A stretch of DNA of 11,835 nucleotides from an uncultured Chloroflexota bacterium. GTDB taxonomy: Bacteria > Chloroflexota > Dehalococcoidia > Dehalococcoidales > RBG-16-60-22. Shown here piece by piece: positions 1 through 5,278 of the stretch. A model generated the notes under the pieces. The model made no database searches. It was not told the origin of the DNA and saw nothing but the letters and a program-made list of their open reading frames with translations. The position numbers and the translations under genes are program-made. Every line of letters starts with the position of its first letter. Position 1 is the stretch's first letter. The stretch spans positions 1-11,835 of the forward strand of contig CAIWTG010000151.1 of assembly GCA_903915565.1 (NCBI GenBank), in the 5' to 3' direction.

Positions 1-51
1 GCTGTAATGCTACCATTGAATCGGCACACCGAAAGTACATCGCCCTAAAAA

Positions 52-807
52 TCAATGATGGCTATTTACGTTTCCTTTAGCCAAGTGAATCAACGTACCG
101 GCGTTGTTGTTGAAACTGGACGCCACGAGGAAGGGGATGTTATAGACTTCCGCCAGCTCTACGGCGCGGGGTTGGACGGATTTAAAACCATAGGTCACCA
201 CTTCCAGCATTTCGTCATAACTGATATCGCGCAGTTTGCGGGCTTTGGAGATGAGGCGCGGATCGGAGGTATAGATACCGTCAACATCGGTATAGCGCTC
301 GCAGCGTTCCGCCTTGAGGGCTGCCGCGAGGGCTACCGCGGTGGTATCGGAGCCGCCGCGCCCCAGGGTGGTGATATCCTCGTCTTGAGTGATGCCCTGG
401 AAGCCGGCCACAATAACGATGTTGTCTTTGGTCAACTCCTTAAAGATGCGAACGGGTTCGATGTTAGTGATACGCGCCTTATTGTAAGCGTCGTCCGTCT
501 TAATGCCGGCCTGGGCGCCGCTCAAGCTGATGGCACGCAAACCCATACCGTGCAGTGCCATGGCCAGGAGGGTGCTGGCGACCAGCTCGCCGGTGGAGAG
601 GAGAACGTCAAGCTCGCGCTCTTCAGGTTTTTTGTTGACCTGGTAAGCCAGTTTAATTAAGTCGTCAGTGGTGTCACCCATGGCGGAGACAACGACCACA
701 ACCTGTTTGCCGGCTTTACGCGTCTTGGCGATGCGCCGGGCGACGTTTCTAATCTTGGCGGCATCGGCTAAAGATGAGCCGCCATATTTTTGAACGACTA
801 AGGGCAT
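52..807 (-). CDS. lysC: Aspartate kinase, catalytic domain only
   Basis: It phosphorylates L-aspartate with ATP to 4-phospho-L-aspartate, the first step toward lysine, threonine and methionine, in the cytosol. The 251-residue protein shows the amino-acid kinase fold motifs in order: KYGGSS at residues 7-12, VSAMGDTTD at 40-48, STGE at 71-74, GFQG at 135-138, TTLGRGGSDTTA at 146-157 and TDVDGIYTSDPR at 173-184. The ATG at 805-807 is preceded by a GAGGA ribosome site about 10 bases upstream. Monofunctional aspartokinases are usually about 400 residues, with two C-terminal ACT domains that bind lysine or threonine. Here a TGA at 52-54 ends the protein just after the kinase domain, and no frame in the remaining 51 bases looks like an ACT domain. 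The usual HPRAVE motif reads QPRAVE. It lies downstream of the ApgM-like gene on the same strand, which supports a shared amino-acid role. Family assignment is very secure; the reason for the short form is not known. Confidence 0.93.
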   Translation of the reverse strand: MPLVVQKYGGSSLADAAKIRNVARRIAKTRKAGKQVVVVVSAMGDTTDDLIKLAYQVNKKPEERELDVLLSTGELVASTLLAMALHGMGLRAISLSGAQAGIKTDDAYNKARITNIEPVRIFKELTKDNIVIVAGFQGITQDEDITTLGRGGSDTTAVALAAALKAERCERYTDVDGIYTSDPRLISKARKLRDISYDEMLEVVTYGFKSVQPRAVELAEVYNIPFLVASSFNNNAGTLIHLAKGNVNSHH

Positions 808-849
808 GTTATCAGTTCCTCACTTACTCATTTTATCACCCCGCCACCT

Positions 850-875
850 GGATTCCAGCCTGCGCTGGAATGACA
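850..875 (+). repeat. Dispersed 26-base hairpin repeat, copy 1
   Basis: The unit begins GGATTC and ends GAATGACA. It folds into an 8-bp perfect stem, ATTCCAGC (852-859) with GCTGGAAT (864-871), around a CTGC loop. Four other copies lie in this window, all between genes and all in this orientation. Similar REP-like units are common between genes in many bacteria. It sits between the ApgM-like gene and lysC and could form a transcript hairpin. Confidence 0.8.
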
Positions 876-903
876 GGGTGCTCAATTACTCTTTTACTCA
901 TTT

Positions 904-915
904 GCGCAATTGCGC
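904..915. repeat. GCGCAATTGCGC palindrome
   Basis: A perfect 12-base palindrome in the spacer upstream of lysC. The identical 12-mer recurs at 3976-3987, and related palindromes sit at 984, 1232, 2274, 6720 and 10405. No function is known to me. It could be a protein-binding site or part of a repeat element. Confidence 0.6.
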
Positions 916-950
916 TTTTCCTTCATTCTTACTTCGTCCACCCACCACCT

Positions 951-976
951 GGATTCCCGCCTTCGCGGGAATGACG
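951..976 (+). repeat. Dispersed 26-base hairpin repeat, copy 2
   Basis: This copy has compensatory changes in the stem: ATTCCCGC (953-960) pairs with GCGGGAAT (965-972) around CTTC. Matching changes in both arms preserve the pairing relative to copy 1, which suggests the hairpin itself is conserved. The outer GGATTC and GAATGAC ends are kept. Confidence 0.8.
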
Positions 977-983
977 TTTGAGT

Positions 984-995
984 AGTTGCGCAACT
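984..995. repeat. AGTTGCGCAACT palindrome
   Basis: A perfect 12-base palindrome with a TTGCGCAA core, just after repeat copy 2 and before the 3' end of the ApgM-like gene. It is a member of the short palindrome family, with a different outer pair from the 904-915 copy. Confidence 0.5.
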
Positions 996-1024
996 GCGCA
1001 GATACTCGCTGGAGAATTTACGCT

Positions 1025-2209
1025 CTATCTCCCGAGCAATTTATCCATTATTTTATACCCATCGCCGATAAAAACGCCAGTGGCTTTGGCCTGCGCCTCG
1101 GTAAAGCGCGCGGCGCCGTTAGCGCTGATGCCCTTGCCCCATATCAAGAACGGCACGGGGTCGGGGCTGTGCGTGCGGATGGCGACGGGGGTGGGGTGGT
1201 CCGGCATTATAAGGATACGCCGGTCGTTAGAGTAATTGCGTATTTGCGCAATTACGTCACGGTCTATGTCCTCAATAGCTTTTATCTTCTCGTCAGCATG
1301 GCCGCTGTGCCCGGCTTCATCCGGCGCTTCGATATGGATGACAACGAGGTCGTGTTTCTTTAAAGCCTCCAAAGCGCCTCTGGCTTGGGCGTTATGGTGG
1401 CTATCGAGAGCGTCGGTGACGCCTTTAATCTTTAATATCGTCATGTCCGCCATCTTGGCTAAACCGTTGAGGAGGTCAACGCCGGAGGTCATGGCGGCGG
1501 ATATTCCGTAAGCCTGTTTAAAGGCAGGCATCGCAGGAACCTGCCCACTGCCCCAAAAAAGCCAAATAGTAGTAACAGGCACATCGCCGCGCTTGAGCCG
1601 TTTCTCGTTGATTTTATGGCTTTTCAATAGTATTTCAGAACGCGCCATGAGGTCTAATAACAAGTCGGCGCCGGAACCCTGCGGGATATAGTCTTTAACG
1701 GGTTTGCCGGGGATATCATGGGGTGGTGTGCACTTAGCCTTTAGGGTATCCTCATGGTCCTTTATTTTCAAAATGTGACGGTAGCCGACTCCAGGGTAAA
1801 ACTTGATGTCTTTGCCGCCTAGATTTTGATTAAGCGACTTTATAATATGGGCGGCTTCGGGGGTGGGGATATGGCCTGCGGAATAGTCAAACATCTTGCC
1901 GTCTTTAACGGTAACCAGGTTGCAGCGGAAAACAACTTCGCCCTGGCAGATGTCAATCCCCATGCTTTTCGCCTCGATAGAAGCCCGGCCTTTGTAGTAG
2001 ACGGTGGGGTCGTAGCCCATTACGGACATACATGCACAAGCGCTGGAGGGTTCCATGCCGGCGGGGACGGTTCGGGTAAGTCCTAACGTTCCCTGCGATG
2101 CTAACGCGTCGAGGTTGTGGGTGTGCGCCAGTTCAAGGCTGGTCTGGCCGTGCCGGTCGGAGATAGGGAGTCCGGCGGCGCCGTCAATGATTAGTACGAT
2201 GTATTTCAT
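1025..2209 (-). CDS. ApgM-superfamily protein, probable homoserine kinase
   Basis: A 394-residue member of the alkaline-phosphatase-like ApgM superfamily (archaeal-type cofactor-independent phosphoglycerate mutase and a homoserine-kinase branch). Visible metal or catalytic motifs are IIDG with Asp9, a serine at 56 aligned to the nucleophile region before GYDP (65-68), EAPDEAGHSGH at 294-304, PDHPTP at 336-341 and RTHSPDP at 345-351. The residue after the aligned serine is Ala rather than the Asp I expect in mutases. A branch of this family is annotated as proposed homoserine kinase, and members in Bacteroides and Desulfovibrio have genetic support for that role. Adjacency to aspartokinase on the same strand fits threonine synthesis. 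The ATG at 2207-2209 has GAGAGG about 12 bases upstream. The alternative is a true 2,3-bisphosphoglycerate-independent mutase; the family is sure, the substrate is inferred. Confidence 0.85.
   Translation of the reverse strand: MKYIVLIIDGAAGLPISDRHGQTSLELAHTHNLDALASQGTLGLTRTVPAGMEPSSACACMSVMGYDPTVYYKGRASIEAKSMGIDICQGEVVFRCNLVTVKDGKMFDYSAGHIPTPEAAHIIKSLNQNLGGKDIKFYPGVGYRHILKIKDHEDTLKAKCTPPHDIPGKPVKDYIPQGSGADLLLDLMARSEILLKSHKINEKRLKRGDVPVTTIWLFWGSGQVPAMPAFKQAYGISAAMTSGVDLLNGLAKMADMTILKIKGVTDALDSHHNAQARGALEALKKHDLVVIHIEAPDEAGHSGHADEKIKAIEDIDRDVIAQIRNYSNDRRILIMPDHPTPVAIRTHSPDPVPFLIWGKGISANGAARFTEAQAKATGVFIGDGYKIMDKLLGR
1232..1255. repeat. Inverted repeat of the GCGCAATT family inside a gene
   Basis: GTAATTGCG (1232-1240) is the exact reverse complement of CGCAATTAC (1247-1255), separated by six bases. 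It lies within the ApgM-like coding region and encodes part of the segment VIAQIRNYSN (residues 319-328). It resembles the intergenic palindromes at 904, 3976 and 10405, so the family is not confined to spacers. Confidence 0.5.
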
Positions 2210-2234
2210 ATTTTACTCTTACCTCTCCACCCCT

Positions 2235-2260
2235 GGATTCCAGCCTACGCTGAAATGAGA
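2235..2260 (+). repeat. Dispersed 26-base hairpin repeat, copy 3 (degenerate)
   Basis: This copy has GGATTCCAGCCTACGCTG followed by AAATGAGA. One stem position is mispaired and the final GACA reads GAGA, so it appears to be decaying. It is immediately upstream of the ApgM-like start codon, in its untranslated leader or promoter region. Confidence 0.7.
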
Positions 2261-2273
2261 TTAAGTATTTCGC

Positions 2274-2285
2274 AGTTGCGCAATT
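2274..2285. repeat. Imperfect TTGCGCAA palindrome
   Basis: AGTTGCGCAATT has a perfect TTGCGCAA core and one mismatched outer pair. It is followed by CAATTACTCTTTT-like sequence that also follows repeat copy 1, so the spacers on the two sides of the ApgM-like gene share a composite arrangement. Confidence 0.4.
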
Positions 2286-2328
2286 ACTCTTTTCCTCACT
2301 TACGCTTTTACGCTCCCTTACCCCGCCT

Positions 2329-2354
2329 GGATTCCAGCCTGCGCTGGAATGACA
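2329..2354 (+). repeat. Dispersed 26-base hairpin repeat, copy 4
   Basis: It is identical to copy 1 over the whole 26 bases, with stem arms ATTCCAGC (2331-2338) and GCTGGAAT (2343-2350). It lies between the ApgM-like gene and the tRNA promoter, two divergently read units. Confidence 0.8.
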
Positions 2355-2364
2355 GTTTGGTTTC

Positions 2365-2394
2365 TTGCTTAAACAACCTTGCAGCCTTTATAAT
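2365..2394 (+). promoter_or_regulatory. Sigma-70-type promoter of tRNA-Pro
   Basis: A perfect TATAAT (2389-2394) lies ten bases before the mature tRNA 5' end, with TTGCTT (2365-2370) 18 bases upstream of it as a -35. The same TTGCTT hexamer is found before mazG. The short distance implies a very short 5' leader for the tRNA precursor. Confidence 0.65.
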
Positions 2395-2403
2395 AAGTGG
2401 CGG

Positions 2404-2481
2404 CGGGGCGTAGCGCAGTTTGGTTAGCGCGCAGCGTTCGGGACGCTGAGGTCGGTGGTTCAAATCCACTCGCCCCGACCA
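2404..2481 (+). tRNA. tRNA-Pro (anticodon CGG)
   Basis: A complete 78-base cloverleaf. The 7-bp acceptor stem CGGGGCG (2404-2410) pairs perfectly with CGCCCCG (2471-2477), followed by A73 and an encoded CCA (2479-2481). The D arm has a GCGC/GCGC stem. The anticodon stem CAGCG/CGCTG encloses the loop TTCGGGA, giving anticodon CGG, which reads proline CCG codons. The T arm is GGTGG-TTCAAAT-CCACT. Loop position 37 is G, as is usual in tRNA-Pro. It is a lone plus-strand gene convergent with the GNAT gene. Confidence 0.95.
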
Positions 2482-2529
2482 TTGTTCCTCCCCGGCTATT
2501 ATCACACCTAAAGTATTCCACACCTTTCT

Positions 2530-3105
2530 TTATAAATCCATAAACCAGATGAGCTGGACTTCATCCCGTTCTTTCGGATTGCTATAATACGCAAAGCGGT
2601 TGATAGCACCAAGACGGCATCCCTGTTTAAGATAAAACCGGCAAGCGCGCACGTTAATGTTTTGAGTTTCTACACACAGCTGCTTAAAGCTCCGGCTCCT
2701 GGACCAGGCTACTGCTTCCTGAAAAAGCTTAGTGCCAAAGCCCTGATGTTTATAGTCGGGGTGGATGCGGATATCCCACACGTCAGCCAGGTCGTCTCGG
2801 CCATTCAGCATTCTTAATTCCGGAGTCTTACAGGCTACCGTCAGACCCCCGACCAGAGCGGCGCCTTCATACCCGAGGAAGGCTACCCAATTGCCCGTAT
2901 TAAAATTGAGCCAGAAAAAAGGCTCTCCCTCGGTGTCATAATTTTTTCGGTAAGGCCGGGCAACCTTTTCCTCTTTGAATTTCATCCCTTTGAAACCATC
3001 GTTAAGGACATCGACGTTAAGCACCGAGTCTACTTCAAAATAGGACGGGATTAAGCAATACTTGTCCAGCGTGGCTTTATTGACGGGGAGTGTTTTTATT
3101 TCCAT
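2530..3105 (-). CDS. GNAT-family N-acetyltransferase
   Basis: A 191-residue protein that should transfer an acetyl group from acetyl-CoA to an amine; the substrate is unknown. GNAT motif A is visible as DIRIHPDYKHQGFGTKLF at residues 111-128, containing the acetyl-CoA-binding QGFG segment. Motif B follows as ETQNINVRACRFYLKQGC (146-163). The C-terminal ETQ-N-ACRFY-G-C-Y-NP layout recalls streptothricin acetyltransferase-like GNATs, but this does not show antibiotic resistance. About 90 N-terminal residues precede the core. Its ATG overlaps the mazG TAA by one base (TAATG), indicating translational coupling with mazG. It is the last gene of the minus-strand run and converges on the tRNA. The general family is clear; the substrate is not. 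Confidence 0.85.
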   Translation of the reverse strand: MEIKTLPVNKATLDKYCLIPSYFEVDSVLNVDVLNDGFKGMKFKEEKVARPYRKNYDTEGEPFFWLNFNTGNWVAFLGYEGAALVGGLTVACKTPELRMLNGRDDLADVWDIRIHPDYKHQGFGTKLFQEAVAWSRSRSFKQLCVETQNINVRACRFYLKQGCRLGAINRFAYYSNPKERDEVQLIWFMDL

Positions 3106-3905
3106 TACTTTGTTTCCTTCACTCCCTTTTTCGCCTCCTCCCAGAGGTCGTCTTTTTCTTTAAATGAGAGTTTGGAAAAATCGATGCCGCGTTTCTGACA
3201 AAGCTCTTCCATGTGCACAAAGCGTTTAAAGAATTTTTGGTTCGCCGACCGCAGCGCCGCTTCGGCGTCAATGCCCTCCCAGCGGGCGACATTGACCAGA
3301 GTAAACAGCAGGTCGCCATACTCCTGCTCTTTTTCTTCGGGGCTGGCGGTGTCTTTGATTTCCCTTACCTCTTCCGCCAGTTTATCAAGCACGCCCTCGA
3401 GATTTTCCCACTCAAAACCAACACGGACGGCGCGGCGGGATATCTCGCAAGCATAAGCCAGGGCCGGCATCTCTTTGGGCACGCCCTGCAAAATAGAGGT
3501 CCCTTCTTCCCGCTCCTCTTTCTTAAGCTCCTCCCAGTTGTGCATCACCTCGGCGGAGTCTTTAACCTGGTGGGTGCCGAAGATATGCGGGTGGCGGTGG
3601 ATTAGCTTTTCGTTAATGCTTTTTATAACGTCGCCGATGGCAAACTCGCCGTCATCCTTGGCAATCTGGGCATGGAGGACGATTTGCAGCAGGAGGTCGC
3701 CCAGCTCCTCGCAGAGTGTATCCCTGGCCCCTTTATCCAATGCCTCCAGGACTTCGTAGGATTCAGAAAGGAGGTTCTCGCGCAGGCTCTGGTGGGTTTG
3801 TTCCTTATCCCATGGACAGCCATCCGGCGCACGGAGTTTAGCGATGATAGCCACCAGGGTATCGAACTGGCGGAGATTTTCCTGGGAATACGGGGATTTA
3901 TCCAT
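3105..3905 (-). CDS. mazG: Nucleoside triphosphate pyrophosphohydrolase MazG
   Basis: It hydrolyses (d)NTPs to NMP and pyrophosphate, a cytosolic housekeeping or nucleotide-pool-cleaning role. At 266 residues it matches the two-domain enterobacterial MazG (about 263). The N-terminal domain shows CPWDKEQTHQSL (30-41), EELGDLLLQIVLHA (66-79) and RHPHIFG (104-110). The C-terminal domain shows EEVRE (178-182) followed by E195 and D198 in EYGDLLF, the acidic residues expected to bind magnesium. In the N-terminal domain the usual EExxE reads SESYE (47-51), so one acidic ligand is Ser. In E. coli the C-terminal domain carries the activity, so function is probably kept. No good Shine-Dalgarno is seen; a strong promoter at 3912-3940 predicts a leaderless mRNA. 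It overlaps the GNAT gene by one base. Confidence 0.95.
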   Translation of the reverse strand: MDKSPYSQENLRQFDTLVAIIAKLRAPDGCPWDKEQTHQSLRENLLSESYEVLEALDKGARDTLCEELGDLLLQIVLHAQIAKDDGEFAIGDVIKSINEKLIHRHPHIFGTHQVKDSAEVMHNWEELKKEEREEGTSILQGVPKEMPALAYACEISRRAVRVGFEWENLEGVLDKLAEEVREIKDTASPEEKEQEYGDLLFTLVNVARWEGIDAEAALRSANQKFFKRFVHMEELCQKRGIDFSKLSFKEKDDLWEEAKKGVKETK

Positions 3906-3911
3906 AACCTG

Positions 3912-3940
3912 ATTATAGCGGGGGAGGTTCGGGGAAGCAA
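3912..3940 (-). promoter_or_regulatory. Promoter of mazG, predicted leaderless start
   Basis: Read on the minus strand, TTGCTT (3935-3940) and a perfect TATAAT (3912-3917) are separated by exactly 17 bases. Transcription would begin about seven bases after the -10 box, at or next to base 3905, the A of the mazG ATG. Only a weak AGG four bases before the ATG could serve as a ribosome site, which agrees with a leaderless message. Confidence 0.65.
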
Positions 3941-3975
3941 CAGCAGTGTTTTGAGGCTAAGATTATATCGTAAAT

Positions 3976-3987
3976 GCGCAATTGCGC
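3976..3987. repeat. GCGCAATTGCGC palindrome at the fmt stop
   Basis: Identical to the 12-mer at 904-915. It begins immediately after, and overlaps by one base, the TAG stop codon of fmt, in the 81-base spacer before mazG. Confidence 0.6.
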
Positions 3988-4925
3988 TAGTCAGGCAGCT
4001 TAGAGCCGATAAAGTCGCGCTGGCCCCTTAAGAATTCGGCGGCGGTCATAGCTTTCTTACCGGCGTATTGAATATTCTTAATCCCAAGAACACCATCGCC
4101 GGTGGCGACGCCCAGTCCGCCTTTCTCTTTATCCAGAGCAAATACTCTGCCGGCCTCCTCTTTGACAGCACCAGGTAAATAAAAAGCCTCGTTCATTTTA
4201 AGTGTTTTTCCCCTCCAGGTAGTGTAACAACCGGGCCAGGGATAATAAGCTCTAACGCGCCGCCAGATTTCTAAAGCGGGCAGCGTCCAGTCGATTTCTC
4301 CGTCTTCCTTTTTCACCTGCCCGAAGTAAGTTGCCTTAGTTTCGTCCTGGGGGAGTGGGGAGATAGTGCCGTTCAGCCAGTTTACCAGGGCTTCCTGTAA
4401 GAGATGGGCGCCGACGACGCTCAGTTTTTCCAGGAGCGTACCGGTATTGTCATCAGGCTGGATGGGGATGGGAGCGGATGCCAGCACCGGCCCGGTATCA
4501 AGCTTGAACCTGACCAGCTGGATGCTGACGCCGGTATACTCATCTCCGGCAAGTATGGCTGCCGTCACCGGGGAAGCGCCGCGGTGCCGCGGCAGTAAAG
4601 AAAAGTGCACGTTGAGGCACTGGCGGGGGGGTATCTCGATTAATTCTTTAGGCAGAATCTGACCGAAGGCGCAAACAACGATTACATCCGGCTTAAGAGC
4701 TGTCAACTCCGCTAAAGCCTCGGGGGCTTTAAGGGTGGGCGGCTGTTTTACCGGCAGCTTCCACTTAAGCGCGGCTTCCTTAACCGGCGACAGCATTAAG
4801 GCGCGACCGCGACCGGAAGGCCTATCCGGCTGGGTGTATACGGCTACAACGTCATAGTTATTAAGTAACAGCTGTTCCAGTGACGGAACGGAGAACCTGG
4901 GAGAGCCCATAAAAACAATGCGCAA
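3987..4925 (-). CDS. fmt: Methionyl-tRNA formyltransferase
   Basis: It formylates the amino group of methionine on initiator tRNA using 10-formyltetrahydrofolate, before bacterial translation initiation. At 312 residues it matches the family (E. coli about 315). The N-terminal catalytic domain has FMGSPRFSVPSL (5-16), QPDRPSGRG (32-40), and the active-site region NVHFSLLPRHRG with Asn105 and His107, plus LDTG with Asp143. These match E. coli Asn106, His108 and Asp144. The C-terminal tRNA-binding domain follows from about residue 205 and ends with FLRGQRDFIGSKL. The start codon is TTG (4923-4925), with a strong GGAGG six bases upstream and the conserved MRIVFMG beginning right there, so this start is well supported. 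It is the first gene of the fmt-mazG-GNAT minus-strand run. Confidence 0.97.
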   Translation of the reverse strand: MRIVFMGSPRFSVPSLEQLLLNNYDVVAVYTQPDRPSGRGRALMLSPVKEAALKWKLPVKQPPTLKAPEALAELTALKPDVIVVCAFGQILPKELIEIPPRQCLNVHFSLLPRHRGASPVTAAILAGDEYTGVSIQLVRFKLDTGPVLASAPIPIQPDDNTGTLLEKLSVVGAHLLQEALVNWLNGTISPLPQDETKATYFGQVKKEDGEIDWTLPALEIWRRVRAYYPWPGCYTTWRGKTLKMNEAFYLPGAVKEEAGRVFALDKEKGGLGVATGDGVLGIKNIQYAGKKAMTAAEFLRGQRDFIGSKLPD

Positions 4926-5161
4926 CTTCTGCCTCCAGACTACAAAATTTTAACACTAAAATATATTTTTTTCCACCATACGTCATCACGCATGCGAGTA
5001 TAGCAAACACGCAATAAACGGAGTTCTAAAGAGATTCCATGAGCAGGTAACATTGAAAAACGTCTGGGCTTCATCACCAAAATATTTGCCATTTAATATC
5101 CCAGAGTTTATGCTGTTTTTTGTTAGCTAAATAACCGCCTGAAAACGGTTTTAACTACAGA

Positions 5162-5179
5162 CCCGCCGAGCCGGGCGGG
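5162..5179 (+). other. GC-rich hairpin upstream of dnaA
   Basis: CCCGCC (5162-5167) pairs with GGCGGG (5174-5179) around GAGCCG, and GGGTACCC (5178-5185) directly after it is a palindrome. There is no following T tract, so it is not a standard terminator for plus-strand reading. It may be part of a structured dnaA leader. Confidence 0.4.
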
Positions 5180-5238
5180 GTACCCATGTGATATTCTAAC
5201 TTGAGGGTGATTTTTTGTCTAAGAACGGGAGATTGATG

Positions 5239-5265
5239 TGCCTGCCGCGGTAAAACCAGCAGGCA
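5239..5265 (+). promoter_or_regulatory. Leader hairpin just before the dnaA start
   Basis: TGCCTGC (5239-5245) pairs perfectly with GCAGGCA (5259-5265), with an inner GGT/ACC pairing (5249-5251 with 5255-5257). The hairpin ends 13 bases before the dnaA ATG. The only AGG near the start (5261-5263) is buried in the 3' arm, and no other Shine-Dalgarno is seen, so the structure could limit dnaA translation. This regulatory role is inferred. Confidence 0.45.
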
Positions 5266-5278
5266 TTTCGTATGTATT

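Larger units (their letters stand above)
4926..5278. other. 353-base spacer between fmt and dnaA
   Basis: This divergent spacer must hold promoters for fmt (minus) and dnaA (plus). The left half is AT-rich, with TATATT (4960-4965) and TAAAAT (4947-4952) on the minus strand as possible but weak -10 boxes for fmt. The right half holds two hairpins (5162-5179 and 5239-5265). I find no consensus DnaA box (TTATCCACA or its complement), no convincing ORF and no recognised RNA family. Confidence 0.5.

Noticed and set aside
774..974. Plus-strand 66-residue frame over the lysC upstream spacer
   Set aside because: It translates the dispersed hairpin repeats (WIPACAGMT-like peptide) and has no ribosome site.
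2308..2523. Minus-strand 71-residue frame containing SGRVDLNHRPQRPERCALTK
   Set aside because: It is the antisense translation of the tRNA-Pro gene, a well-known false protein, and its remainder is repeat sequence.
4926..5278. Classical oriC with DnaA boxes upstream of dnaA
   Set aside because: No TTATCCACA or its complement is seen, even allowing one mismatch by eye.
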